Part shown: positions 15,007-22,458 of the stretch, in pieces
Numbering within the stretch: the first letter of the stretch is position 1
Layout: the number at the start of each line of letters is the position of its first letter
Assembly (NCBI GenBank): GCA_023265735.1
Contig: JAHFSN010000004.1
Coordinates: 1 to 22,580, forward strand
DNA length: 22,580 bases
Source of the DNA: Spirochaetaceae bacterium
GTDB lineage: Bacteria > Spirochaetota > Spirochaetia > JABEVK01
Direction: 5' to 3'
Made by a program: the position numbers and the translations under genes
Notes under the pieces: model-generated
What the model was told of the DNA's origin: nothing
The model's database searches: none
What the model saw: the letters and a program-made list of their open reading frames with translations, nothing else

Positions 15007-15366
15007 TTAGAACTGGATGCCGGCTTCGCGGATGGCATCGGCAAAACTCTTGATCACGCCGTGATAGCGAAAGCCATTCCGGTCAAAAACCGCGGTGGTG
15101 ATCTTCTTCTCTTTCAGGCGCTTGCCCAACTCGGTACCGAGGGCCTTCACGCCCTCCACGTTGATCTTGGTTTCGGTCAAAGCCTTCTCCAAGTCCGAAA
15201 CGGAGGCCAGAGTCTTCCCACTCAGATCGTCGATGGCCTGGCAATAAAAATGCTTGTTGGAGGCAAACACGCTCAGGCGAGGCCTCTCGGCCGAGCCCTT
15301 CACAATGCTGCGGATCCGGAGTTTTCTCTTCTGTCGTCTTTGGGCCTTTTCAATCAGCTTCTTCAT
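15007..15366 (-). CDS. rplR: 50S ribosomal protein L18
   Basis: L18 binds 5S rRNA and helps attach it to the large subunit. The 119-residue product has the basic N-terminus (KAQRRQKRKLRIRSIVKG), PRLSVFASNKHFYCQAIDDLSGKTLASVS and the C-terminal FDRNGFRYHGVIKSFADAIREAGIQF, all typical. AGGAG lies 6 nt before the ATG. It is 13 nt after rplF. Confidence 0.97.
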   Translation of the reverse strand: MKKLIEKAQRRQKRKLRIRSIVKGSAERPRLSVFASNKHFYCQAIDDLSGKTLASVSDLEKALTETKINVEGVKALGTELGKRLKEKKITTAVFDRNGFRYHGVIKSFADAIREAGIQF

Positions 15367-15379
15367 GAAAAACTCCTGC

Positions 15380-15922
15380 CTACTTCTTCACGCCGGACTT
15401 GCCGACCTTTCTGCGAATGGTCTCATCGTCGTAGCGAATTCCCTTGCCTTTATAGGGTTCGGGAGCCCGGAGGCCTCGGATCTCGCTGGCCACCTTGCCG
15501 ACCAGTTCTTTGTCGATGCCGGTCACGGTCAACTTCACGTTGGCTTCCACGGAAATCTGGATTCCCGCCGGAATCACGTACTCAATCTGGTTGGAGTATC
15601 CCAGGTTCAGCGTCAGGATGTTTCCCTTCACTTCTCCGCGGAAACCCACACCGTTGATCACCAGGCCCTTGCTAAAGCCGCTGGAAACCCCGACGAGCAT
15701 GTTGTTCAGCAGGCTTCGGTAGAGGCCGTGCTTGGCCTTCGTGGCCTTTTCTTCGTCCGATCTGCGGACGACGATCGTTTCACCTTTCGACTCAAACGCG
15801 ATCTTGGGATCGTAGGTTCGGGTCAATTTCCCCTTAGGACCCTCGACACTGAGGACAGAGCCGGCGAAATTCACCTTGACTCCCTTCGGCAGGTCGATGG
15901 GCTTGTTGCCAATCCGGGACAT
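15380..15922 (-). CDS. rplF: 50S ribosomal protein L6
   Basis: L6 sits near the factor-binding region and the sarcin-ricin loop. The 180-residue product starts MSRIGNKPIDLPKGVKV and shows the two repeated alpha/beta domains of the family. The C-terminal LRAPEPYKGKGIRYDDETIRRKVGKSGVKK is characteristic. GAGGAG lies close before the ATG. It is 10 nt after rpsH. Confidence 0.97.
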   Translation of the reverse strand: MSRIGNKPIDLPKGVKVNFAGSVLSVEGPKGKLTRTYDPKIAFESKGETIVVRRSDEEKATKAKHGLYRSLLNNMLVGVSSGFSKGLVINGVGFRGEVKGNILTLNLGYSNQIEYVIPAGIQISVEANVKLTVTGIDKELVGKVASEIRGLRAPEPYKGKGIRYDDETIRRKVGKSGVKK

Positions 15923-15932
15923 TCCTCTCTCC

Positions 15933-16331
15933 TCACCACACGGAACAGATCAGCTCACCGCCGACCTTCTTTTCCGCAGCTTTTCTTCCCGTCGTCACAC
16001 CTTGGGAGGTCGAGACGATCAGAGTTCCGTATCCATTCAGGATACGGGGCATTTCCTTGTAGCCCGAATAGACGCGCCGCCCAGGAGTCGAGAGACTCTT
16101 GAGACCATGGATGACGGCATCGTTCTTGTCATCGTACTTCAGGAAAATGCGAAGGGTATTCAAACCCTCCTGGTTCAATTTCTTAAAGTTCTTGATGAAG
16201 CCCTCGTTTTTGAGGATCTTAACAATCTCCAACTTCAGCTTGGAGGTGGTGATGTCGACTTTCTCGAACTTCGCCTCGCTGGCGTTTCGGATTTTCGTCA
16301 GCATATCTGCAATAGGATCAGAAACAGACAC
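15933..16331 (-). CDS. rpsH: 30S ribosomal protein S8, GTG start
   Basis: S8 binds the central domain of 16S rRNA and, in Escherichia coli, represses the spc operon. The 132-residue product begins with GTG (16331-16329) reading MSVSDPIADMLTKIRNA. The binding site GGAGGAG lies 6 nt upstream. The C-terminal signature GTLIVSTSQGVTTGRKAAEKKVGGELICSVW is complete. It is 15 nt after rpsZ. Whether S8 autoregulation exists here cannot be told from the sequence. Confidence 0.96.
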   Translation of the reverse strand: MSVSDPIADMLTKIRNASEAKFEKVDITTSKLKLEIVKILKNEGFIKNFKKLNQEGLNTLRIFLKYDDKNDAVIHGLKSLSTPGRRVYSGYKEMPRILNGYGTLIVSTSQGVTTGRKAAEKKVGGELICSVW

Positions 16332-16346
16332 TTCAATCTCCTCCGA

Positions 16347-16532
16347 TTACCAGCTCGATTTTGTGATGCCGGGAATCAAGCCTTGGCTGGCAAACTTCCG
16401 GAAGCACAAACGGCACAGTTGGAATTTTCGAATATACCCGCGAGGACGTCCGCAAACTTTACACCGATTGTAACCTCGGGTGGAAAATTTCGGAGTCTTG
16501 TTGGCTTTGATGATCAGGGATTTCTTCGCCAT
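16347..16532 (-). CDS. rpsZ: 30S ribosomal protein S14, short zinc type
   Basis: S14 lies in the head of the small subunit. At 61 residues this is the short zinc-binding type: Cys24, Cys27, Cys40 and Cys43 form two CXXC pairs in RCKVCGRPRGYIRKFQLCRLCF. The C-terminal GLIPGITKSSW is typical. It starts 2 nt after the rplE stop, with AGAGG as a modest binding site. It is often annotated simply as rpsN. Confidence 0.96.
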   Translation of the reverse strand: MAKKSLIIKANKTPKFSTRGYNRCKVCGRPRGYIRKFQLCRLCFRKFASQGLIPGITKSSW

Positions 16533-16534
16533 GA

Positions 16535-17089
16535 TTACCTCTTGAACGGCATGCCCAGGCGCTTAAGCAAACTGCGGGCTTCCTGGTCGGTCGGAGCTGT
16601 CGTGACTATTGCCACGTTGAGACCACTGATCTTCTCGATCTTGTCGTAGTCGATCTCGGGGAAGATGATCTGTTCGGTGATGCCCAAGGAGTAGTTCCCG
16701 TGGCCGTCAAAGGCGTTCGGGTTCACTCCCCGGAAGTCCTTGACCCGAGGCAGAGCGACATTCAGGAGCCGGTCAAGAAACTCGTACATCCGGGCACCCC
16801 GAAGGGTCACCTTGGCACCGATTTCCTGGCCTTCGCGCACCTTGAAGTTGGCGATCGACAGCCGAGCCTTGGTCTTCACGGTCTTCTGACCGGTGATCTG
16901 GCCCAGTTCCTTAATCGCGGCATCCAGAAGCTTCTTGTTTACGAGGGCTTCCCCCATACCCATGCTCACGACGACCTTTTCGACCTTGGGAATCTGCATG
17001 ACGGTCGAGTAACTAAACTCGGTCATAAGTTCCTTCGCGATTTTGTCGCTGTAGAGCTGCTTCAAACGGGGAACGTACTTGTCAGCCAT
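16535..17089 (-). CDS. rplE: 50S ribosomal protein L5
   Basis: L5 binds 5S rRNA and contacts P-site tRNA through a bridge to the small subunit. The 184-residue product has MQIPKVEKVVVSMGMGEA, ATVTLRGARMYEFLDRLLNVALPRVKDFRG-like central sequence and NYSLGITEQIIFPEIDYDK. The ATG at 17089 overlaps the rplX stop by one base (TGATG). A TTG at 17092 is possible but less likely, because the AGAGG site is better spaced for the ATG. Confidence 0.96.
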   Translation of the reverse strand: MADKYVPRLKQLYSDKIAKELMTEFSYSTVMQIPKVEKVVVSMGMGEALVNKKLLDAAIKELGQITGQKTVKTKARLSIANFKVREGQEIGAKVTLRGARMYEFLDRLLNVALPRVKDFRGVNPNAFDGHGNYSLGITEQIIFPEIDYDKIEKISGLNVAIVTTAPTDQEARSLLKRLGMPFKR

Positions 17090-17397
17090 CAAACTGCCTC
17101 TCCGGTGTTCTTCGCGATCCGAACCTTTTTGTCACCTTCGAACTTGTAGCCCAGTCGCGTCTCTTTTCCGTTCTTCCCAATCACCATGACGTTGGAGATG
17201 TGGAGGAACCCTTCGACTTCAATGATCCCACCCTTCTCCTGCTGGTTCCGGGGCCGGACGGTCTTCTTCTTCATGTTCAGGCCTTCCACGAGCACCCGAC
17301 CCTTCACCGTGTCGATTTCGAGAATGCGCCCGGACTTTCCTTTGTCCTTCCCGGTGAGAACTTTCACCAAGTCGTTCTTTTTCAGTTTCGTGTTCAT
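17089..17397 (-). CDS. rplX: 50S ribosomal protein L24
   Basis: L24 starts large-subunit assembly on the 5' domain of 23S rRNA. The 102-residue product has the KOW motif VLTGKDKGKSGRILEID and GLNMKKKTVRPRNQQEKGGII, typical of the family. Two ATGs are close: 17403 and 17397. The later one is chosen because AGAGG then has a normal 6-nt spacing. It lies 10 nt after rplN and overlaps rplE by one base. Confidence 0.95.
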   Translation of the reverse strand: MNTKLKKNDLVKVLTGKDKGKSGRILEIDTVKGRVLVEGLNMKKKTVRPRNQQEKGGIIEVEGFLHISNVMVIGKNGKETRLGYKFEGDKKVRIAKNTGEAV

Positions 17398-17407
17398 GCT
17401 CATCCTC

Positions 17408-17776
17408 TCACAGCACTTCCGGAGCCAGCGAGACAATCTTCATGAAGTCGCGGTCGCGGAGTTCGCGGGCCACGGGTCCGAAGATGCGCTTTCCGATCGG
17501 GTTGTAGGTTTCGTCGATGATCACGCAGGCGTTGTCGTCGAATCGAATATAGGTTCCATCGGGCCGTCGATACTCTTTGGCCACCCGAACGACGACCGCG
17601 GTCTTCACGTCGCCCTTCTTCACGATGGCGGTAGGAATCGACTCCTTGATCGCCACGATGATGACGTCGCCCACCGTCGCGTACTTGCGGCTCGTCCCCC
17701 CGAGGACCCGGATGCACATGGCTTCCTTGGCCCCGGTGTTGTCGGCGACGGTCATGCGGCTTTCTTGCTGAATCAT
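17408..17776 (-). CDS. rplN: 50S ribosomal protein L14
   Basis: L14 lies at the subunit interface and takes part in bridge formation. The 122-residue product begins MIQQESRMTVADNTGAKEAMCI and contains GDVIIVAIKESIPTAIVKKGDV and the C-terminal FGPVARELRDRDFMKIVSLAPEVL, all typical. Its ribosome binding site GGAGGTGAT (17780-17788) is the strongest in the cluster, matching nine bases of the usual 16S 3' end. It lies 15 nt after rpsQ. Confidence 0.97.
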   Translation of the reverse strand: MIQQESRMTVADNTGAKEAMCIRVLGGTSRKYATVGDVIIVAIKESIPTAIVKKGDVKTAVVVRVAKEYRRPDGTYIRFDDNACVIIDETYNPIGKRIFGPVARELRDRDFMKIVSLAPEVL

Positions 17777-17791
17777 CTTATCACCTCCGCC

Positions 17792-18058
17792 TTACCGAGC
17801 CCGCTCGACGATCTCGAGAAGGTTCCAAACTTTGTCTTTGCTCACCGGCCGACATTCGATGATCCTCACGGTGTCACCGATCTTGGCCTGGTTCGTTTCG
17901 TCGTGGGCCTTCACTTTCTTGCTCCGGCTCACGTACTTCTGATAGATGGGATGAAGAGTCCGGCGTTCAATCAGGACGGTGATGGTCTTCTCCATCTTGT
18001 CACTGACAACTTTCCCTTGGAAAACTTTCTTCCCGGTCTTGTTCGCTTCTTCAGCCAT
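17792..18058 (-). CDS. rpsQ: 30S ribosomal protein S17
   Basis: S17 is an early-assembling small-subunit protein. The 88-residue product has the OB-fold motif GKVVSDKMEKTITVLIERR, HPIYQKYVSRSKKVKAHDE and GDTVRIIECRPVSKDKVWNLLEI. ATG 18058 is chosen because AAGG lies 7 nt before it. A GTG at 18064 overlapping the rpmC stop is an alternative that would add two residues. Confidence 0.95.
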   Translation of the reverse strand: MAEEANKTGKKVFQGKVVSDKMEKTITVLIERRTLHPIYQKYVSRSKKVKAHDETNQAKIGDTVRIIECRPVSKDKVWNLLEIVERAR

Positions 18059-18060
18059 AG

Positions 18061-18261
18061 TCACGCCTTCCTGATTCCCAGATCAAACTCAGAGATAATG
18101 GTCGTAAGCCGGGCAATCTGGCGTCGAAGAGTCCGCTTTTCCAACGGATTCTCCACATGCCCGAGGACCAACTTAAACCGCAGATCCATGAACTGCTTCT
18201 TGAGCTCGGCCAATTTGGCCACGGCCTCGGCCCTGGAAATTTCTTTGTACCGGTTCTTCAT
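18061..18261 (-). CDS. rpmC: 50S ribosomal protein L29
   Basis: L29 lies at the tunnel exit beside L23, where nascent-chain factors dock. The 66-residue product is two helices, with ELKKQFMDLRFKLVLGHVENPLEKRTLRRQIARLTTII in the middle, as in the family. Its ATG overlaps the rplP stop in ATGA, which suggests coupled translation. Confidence 0.95.
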   Translation of the reverse strand: MKNRYKEISRAEAVAKLAELKKQFMDLRFKLVLGHVENPLEKRTLRRQIARLTTIISEFDLGIRKA

Positions 18262-18680
18262 GATCCACCCAACTCCCGTCTGGCAACGAACTTGGTCCGA
18301 ATGGGGAGCTTCGCCCCGGCCAGAGCCAACGCTTCAGAGGCCAATTCCTGGGTCACACCCGCCATCTCGAACATGACTGTCCCTGGTTTCACCAAAGACA
18401 CCCAGGCTTCGACACCACCCTTGCCTTTTCCCATCCGGACTTCGGCCGGTTTCTTGGTCCACGGCATATCCGGGAAAATTCGGATCCAAACCTTGCCGCC
18501 GCGCTTGATGTGCCGAGTCATGGCAATACGAGCCGCTTCAATCTGCCGATTCGTGATCCACAGGGTCTCGGCGGCAACCAAGCCAAACTCGCCAAACTCA
18601 ATCGAGTTGCAAGTGTGGGCGACTCCCCGGAAATGACCCCGCTGCTTCTTTCTGAACTTGAGACGTTTCGGTGCCAGCAT
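18258..18680 (-). CDS. rplP: 50S ribosomal protein L16
   Basis: L16 organises the A-site side of the large subunit. The 140-residue product begins MLAPKRLKFRKKQRG and has RMGKGKGGVEAWVSLVKPGTVMFEM, including the Arg that corresponds to the hydroxylated Arg81 of Escherichia coli. AAGGA lies about 9 nt before the ATG, inside the end of rpsC. It overlaps rpmC by 4 nt. Confidence 0.97.
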   Translation of the reverse strand: MLAPKRLKFRKKQRGHFRGVAHTCNSIEFGEFGLVAAETLWITNRQIEAARIAMTRHIKRGGKVWIRIFPDMPWTKKPAEVRMGKGKGGVEAWVSLVKPGTVMFEMAGVTQELASEALALAGAKLPIRTKFVARRELGGS

Positions 18681-18683
18681 GAC

Positions 18684-19382
18684 TCAGTTCCCTTCCTTCT
18701 TTTCCAGGTTCTTCTTCACGAGAACGCCGGCGTCTTCCTTGGTGTTGCGCTCAAAAGTCTCACCATTGAAGATCCAAACTTTGACGCCGATGGCGCCATA
18801 GGTCGTGAACGCTTCGGCGAACCCGTAGTCCAAGTCGGCCCGCAGGGTCTGAAGAGGAACTCGGCCTTCCTTCATTTCCATGGTTCGGGCCATTTCGGCG
18901 CCGCCGAGCCGGCCGGAAATCTTGATCTTGATTCCCTGGCAGCCATTCTTCATGGCATTCGTGATCGACTGCTTAAGAGCCTTTCGGAACGAACCGCGGT
19001 TCTTCAGCTGCCGGGCCACGTTGAGGGCCACGATCTGCGCGTCAGTGTCGGGCTTCTTGATTTCTTTGATCTTGATCGCGACTTTCTTGTCGATCAGCTT
19101 CTGCAGCTGCTCGCCGATCTTCTCGATCGTCGCGCCCTTGGCGCCGATGATGACGCCAGGCCGGGCCGTGTTGATGATCACGGTCACCCGCTGGGGTTGA
19201 CGGATGATCTCAAGGTCGGCAATATCCGCACCCTTGGTCTCGGGAAGCTCGGCCAGCGCCTTGCGGAGTTTCAGGTCTTCATGAAGAGTCTTGGCATATT
19301 CCCGGGGATCCACGTACCAGCGAGACTTCCAAGTCTTGTTAATGCCCAGCCGCAACCCGAAGGGGTGTACTTTCTGACCCAT
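18684..19382 (-). CDS. rpsC: 30S ribosomal protein S3
   Basis: S3 forms part of the mRNA entry channel and its helicase activity. The 232-residue product begins MGQKVHPFGLRLGINKTWKS. It has the KH domain with the GXXG loop in VIIGAKGATIEKIGEQL near residues 75-95, and the C-terminal domain with GRLGGAEMARTMEMKEGRVPLQTLRADLDYG. It lies 3 nt from both neighbours. Confidence 0.97.
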   Translation of the reverse strand: MGQKVHPFGLRLGINKTWKSRWYVDPREYAKTLHEDLKLRKALAELPETKGADIADLEIIRQPQRVTVIINTARPGVIIGAKGATIEKIGEQLQKLIDKKVAIKIKEIKKPDTDAQIVALNVARQLKNRGSFRKALKQSITNAMKNGCQGIKIKISGRLGGAEMARTMEMKEGRVPLQTLRADLDYGFAEAFTTYGAIGVKVWIFNGETFERNTKEDAGVLVKKNLEKKEGN

Positions 19383-19385
19383 GGC

Positions 19386-19742
19386 TTACTTCGCTCCCTT
19401 TTCTGCGACTTCGACGTAGATGTGGCAGGACCGCTTCTTGAGCCTGTCCGCCCGTCCTCGGGCACGGGGCCAAACGGTGGTCCGTGACTTGCCCTCGTCG
19501 ATCAGCAGCTTGCTGACCACGAGAAGGTCTTCGTCGAGCTGCTTGTTCTGATACAAAGCGTTCGCGGCGGCCGACTGAATCACCTTCTTGAGGAAATACG
19601 CTCCCTTGTGGGGAAGCGCCTCAAGCAGGGCGACAACGTCGGTGACTTTCTTCCGGCGAAGGTGGTCGGCGATGGGCCGAACCTTCTTGGCCGACATGGG
19701 AAGTCCACGGGCAAAGGCGGTAAATCCTTTTTTTGCTTCCAT
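19386..19742 (-). CDS. rplV: 50S ribosomal protein L22
   Basis: L22 reaches into the peptide exit tunnel through a long hairpin. The 118-residue product has ARGLPMSAKKVRPIADHLRRK near the start and the tunnel-hairpin region VWPRARGRADRLKKRSCHIYVEV, where macrolide-resistance changes occur in other bacteria; none is evident. Its ATG overlaps the rpsS stop as TAATG, and it ends 3 nt before rpsC. Confidence 0.96.
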   Translation of the reverse strand: MEAKKGFTAFARGLPMSAKKVRPIADHLRRKKVTDVVALLEALPHKGAYFLKKVIQSAAANALYQNKQLDEDLLVVSKLLIDEGKSRTTVWPRARGRADRLKKRSCHIYVEVAEKGAK

Positions 19743-20023
19743 TATTTCTTCCCTGCCTTCTTGTCAGTTCCCGCGTGACCCCGGAACACTCGGGTCGGTG
19801 AAAACTCACCAAGTTTGTGACCAACCAGATCCTCGGTGATATACACCGGAATCCAGGTCTTCCCGTTGTAGACCGAGACCGTAATTCCTACCATTTCTGG
19901 GATGATTGTCGAGGTGCGGGAGTAGGTCTTGACCATCTTGCGATCATTGGCCTTTCCCATATCCACAATCTTCTTGTAGAGATGCTTGGCAATAAAAGGG
20001 CCTTTCTTAACAGATCGTGACAC
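19742..20023 (-). CDS. rpsS: 30S ribosomal protein S19, GTG start
   Basis: S19 binds the head of the small subunit together with S13. The 93-residue product reads MSRSVKKGPFIAKHLYKKI, with RTSTIIPEMVGITVSVYNGKTWIPVYI and GHKLGEFSPTRVFRGHAG, all typical. The start codon is GTG (20023-20021), with TAGGAG 6 nt upstream. It is 9 nt after rplB and overlaps rplV by one base. Confidence 0.96.
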   Translation of the reverse strand: MSRSVKKGPFIAKHLYKKIVDMGKANDRKMVKTYSRTSTIIPEMVGITVSVYNGKTWIPVYITEDLVGHKLGEFSPTRVFRGHAGTDKKAGKK

Positions 20024-20032
20024 GATTGACTC

Positions 20033-20854
20033 CTACTTCCGCCGCTTGATGATGAACCGATCCGACAGCTTGTTCTTCTGCCGAGTCTTGTAACCGCGGG
20101 TCGGCTGACCCCACGGAGTGACAGGATGCCGTCCGCCTGACGTCTTCCCCTGACCGCCACCCAAGGGGTGATCCACGGGGTTCATGGCGACACCGCGAAC
20201 CGACGGACGCTTGCCGAGCCACCGGCTCCGACCCGCCTTTCCGAGCTTCACGTTCATGGCGTCTTCGTTGCCGACTTCGCCGATGGTGGCCACGCACTTC
20301 TTGAAGACCATCCGGGTTTCACCGGAAGGAAGCCTCAGGATGGCGTAGTCGCCGTCAAAACCGGCCACCTGCGCCGAAGCCCCCGCCGAACGGGCCAATT
20401 GAGCGCCCTTGCCGAGCTGAAGCTCGATGTTGTGCACCTGCCGTCCCGCCGGAATGTTCTCAAGGGGGAGAGAGTTCCCATCCTTGATCGCCGCCTGGGG
20501 ACCGCTGGTCACGACGTCGCCAACCTTGATACCCTTCCAAGCCACGACGTAGCCCTTGGCTCCGTCCTTGTAAAAGAGCAACGCCAGGTTGGCACTGCGG
20601 TTGGGATCGTACTCAATTTCTTTAACAACCGCAGGAACGCCGTACTTGAGGCGCTTGAAGTCAACAAGACGGAAGAGCTGCTTATGTCCGCCGCCCTTGC
20701 GCCGAACGCTGATCCGACCGTGCGACCGGCCGGCCTTCTGGTTCTTTCCGGTGACCAGAGACTTCTCCGGAACAGCCGTGGTGATGTGATCATGGTTGAG
20801 AAGAGCAGTTCCGCGAAGGCTCTTGGTTGTTGGTTTGAAAGTTTTGATTGCCAT
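20033..20854 (-). CDS. rplB: 50S ribosomal protein L2
   Basis: L2 is a core large-subunit protein close to the peptidyl transferase centre and needed for subunit joining. The 273-residue product begins MAIKTFKPTTKSLRG and has the C-terminal signature RGVAMNPVDHPLGGGQGKTSGGRHPVTPWG, including the conserved His near the active site. The frame is open further upstream, but ATG 20854 gives the family N-terminus, with CAGGAA just before it. It is 14 nt after rplW. Confidence 0.97.
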   Translation of the reverse strand: MAIKTFKPTTKSLRGTALLNHDHITTAVPEKSLVTGKNQKAGRSHGRISVRRKGGGHKQLFRLVDFKRLKYGVPAVVKEIEYDPNRSANLALLFYKDGAKGYVVAWKGIKVGDVVTSGPQAAIKDGNSLPLENIPAGRQVHNIELQLGKGAQLARSAGASAQVAGFDGDYAILRLPSGETRMVFKKCVATIGEVGNEDAMNVKLGKAGRSRWLGKRPSVRGVAMNPVDHPLGGGQGKTSGGRHPVTPWGQPTRGYKTRQKNKLSDRFIIKRRK

Positions 20855-20868
20855 TTCCTGTTTTCCTC

Positions 20869-21174
20869 TCAAACGCCTTCGAAGATCTCGATCTTCTGAT
20901 TCTCGGCCAAGGTCACGTAGGCCTTCTTCCAAGCCGCGGTGAATCCACTGGCTCTCCGACCGCCCCGCATTCCCATGGTCTTTTCCTTGCCGCTCACGTT
21001 GATGATGGCGCAGGAAACTGTCTTCACACCAAAGAGTTTCTCCACCGCGGCGCGGATCTCGAACTTGTTCGCCCGGGGATCAACCTTGAACGCGTACTTC
21101 CGAGCTTTTCCTTCCCGGAGGGCGTTCGTTTTTTCCGTCAAGAGCGGCTTGACGAGAATTGCTTCGTTTTCCAT
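20869..21174 (-). CDS. rplW: 50S ribosomal protein L23
   Basis: L23 lies at the tunnel exit and is the docking site for trigger factor and the signal recognition particle. The 101-residue product has ILVKPLLTEKTNALREG, YAFKVDPRANKFEIRAAVEKLFGVKV-like sequence and a basic MRGGRRASGFTAAWKKAYVTL. ATG 21174 is one base after the rplD stop, with GAGG upstream inside rplD; the open frame upstream is not used. Confidence 0.96.
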   Translation of the reverse strand: MENEAILVKPLLTEKTNALREGKARKYAFKVDPRANKFEIRAAVEKLFGVKTVSCAIINVSGKEKTMGMRGGRRASGFTAAWKKAYVTLAENQKIEIFEGV

Positions 21175-21175
21175 T

Positions 21176-21814
21176 TCAAGCCTCACTCTTTCCCGCATAG
21201 AAGGAGCCGAGGTTCTGGGCGGCGTCCTCCATGATGACGAGGTTCTTGCTGTAGAACAGATCGTGGGCCCGCAGCCTGTTAAAGGTCAGGAACTGCACCC
21301 ACGGGATGTTACGCGCGGCCCGCTTGAGGTTGGCGTCGTCATCCTTCAAAATCAAAACGGTCCGTTCCGTCGACGGAACCAGCTGGGTCAGAATCTGTAC
21401 CAGATCCTTGGTCTTGCCGGAGGCGATGGTAAAATTCTCCACCACCTTGAAGCTTTCGCTCGAGGCCTTCAGACTCAGGATGGACTTCATGGCCAGCTGC
21501 TTCACCTTCCGGGGGAGCACGTAGCTGTAGTCCCGGGGACGAGGACCGAAGGCAATACCTCCGCCCACCCAGACGGGACTCTGCTTGCGGCCAGACCGCG
21601 CGCGGCCCGTGCCCTTCTGCCGCCAAGGCTTCGTCTTGGCTCCATGCACTTCGGATCTCGTTTTCGTCGACGCCGTTCCCACTCGCAGGTTGGCAAGCTC
21701 GTTGCGAATCGCGTGGTAAATGGAGCCTTCGCTCACCTCGTGGGCGAAGACGTCGTCACTGAGGGCCACGGTTTTCAGTTCCTTGCCCTGGGTCGAATAG
21801 ACTTTCTTATCCAT
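21176..21814 (-). CDS. rplD: 50S ribosomal protein L4
   Basis: L4 reaches into the exit tunnel and in Escherichia coli represses the S10 operon. The 212-residue product has the tunnel loop KPWRQKGTGRARSGRKQSPVWVGGGIAFGP-type sequence, normal where macrolide-resistance mutations would fall, and a C-terminal Rossmann-like half ending NLVIMEDAAQNLGSFYAGKSEA. ATG 21814 is chosen. An in-frame TTG at 21820 is closer to the AGAGG site and cannot be excluded. The rplC stop is 7 nt upstream. Confidence 0.95.
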   Translation of the reverse strand: MDKKVYSTQGKELKTVALSDDVFAHEVSEGSIYHAIRNELANLRVGTASTKTRSEVHGAKTKPWRQKGTGRARSGRKQSPVWVGGGIAFGPRPRDYSYVLPRKVKQLAMKSILSLKASSESFKVVENFTIASGKTKDLVQILTQLVPSTERTVLILKDDDANLKRAARNIPWVQFLTFNRLRAHDLFYSKNLVIMEDAAQNLGSFYAGKSEA

Positions 21815-21821
21815 GGCCAAA

Positions 21822-22442
21822 TTACCTCTTCACCGCTTTCCGAAGGATCACCGAGCCATTGCGGGCCCCCGGAATGGCACCGTGAACCAGGACAACCTGA
21901 TTCTCTGCGTCAACTTTGACGATTCTCAGATTGAGAACAGTCACCTTCTCGGTCCCCAAGTGACCAGGCATCTTAATTCCCTTGAACGACTTTCGAGGTG
22001 TCGTCGACTGTCCGGTCGAACCGGGCTCACGATGGAACTTCGAACCGTGAGTCTCCTCACCGCCCTTGAAATGCCAGCGTCGGAAAACGCCCTGAAAGCC
22101 CTTACCCTTGCTCGTGCCGGAAACGTCGAGGTACTTGGCCTCTTGAAGCAGCTCGAGACCCAGGGTGTCGCCCACTTTGCATTCTTTTTCAAAATCGCGG
22201 AATTCGACCACGACTCGCTGAGGAACCACGCCCTCGGGGAACTGCCCCCGAACCGGCTTCGTGAACGACTTTTCCTTGCCCGCGACCGATCCGACAACCA
22301 CAGCCTTGTAGCCGTGCTTCTCTTCGTTTCGCTCCGCAATGACGACGTTCGGCTCCACCTTGATGACGGTGACGGGAGTCAGTTTTCCATTGTCATCGAA
22401 AACCTGAGTCATCCCCACCTTTTTACCAATCAGACCGATCAT
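21822..22442 (-). CDS. rplC: 50S ribosomal protein L3
   Basis: L3 starts assembly of the large subunit and extends toward the peptidyl transferase centre. The 206-residue product begins MIGLIGKKVGMTQVFDDNG. It has GKGFQGVFRRWHFKGGEETHG and GSTGQSTTPRKSFKGIKMPGH, including the Gln that PrmB methylates in Escherichia coli. GAGG lies 7 nt before the ATG, and the rpsJ stop is 16 nt upstream. Confidence 0.97.
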   Translation of the reverse strand: MIGLIGKKVGMTQVFDDNGKLTPVTVIKVEPNVVIAERNEEKHGYKAVVVGSVAGKEKSFTKPVRGQFPEGVVPQRVVVEFRDFEKECKVGDTLGLELLQEAKYLDVSGTSKGKGFQGVFRRWHFKGGEETHGSKFHREPGSTGQSTTPRKSFKGIKMPGHLGTEKVTVLNLRIVKVDAENQVVLVHGAIPGARNGSVILRKAVKR

Positions 22443-22458
22443 GTTCTAACCTCGAAAA

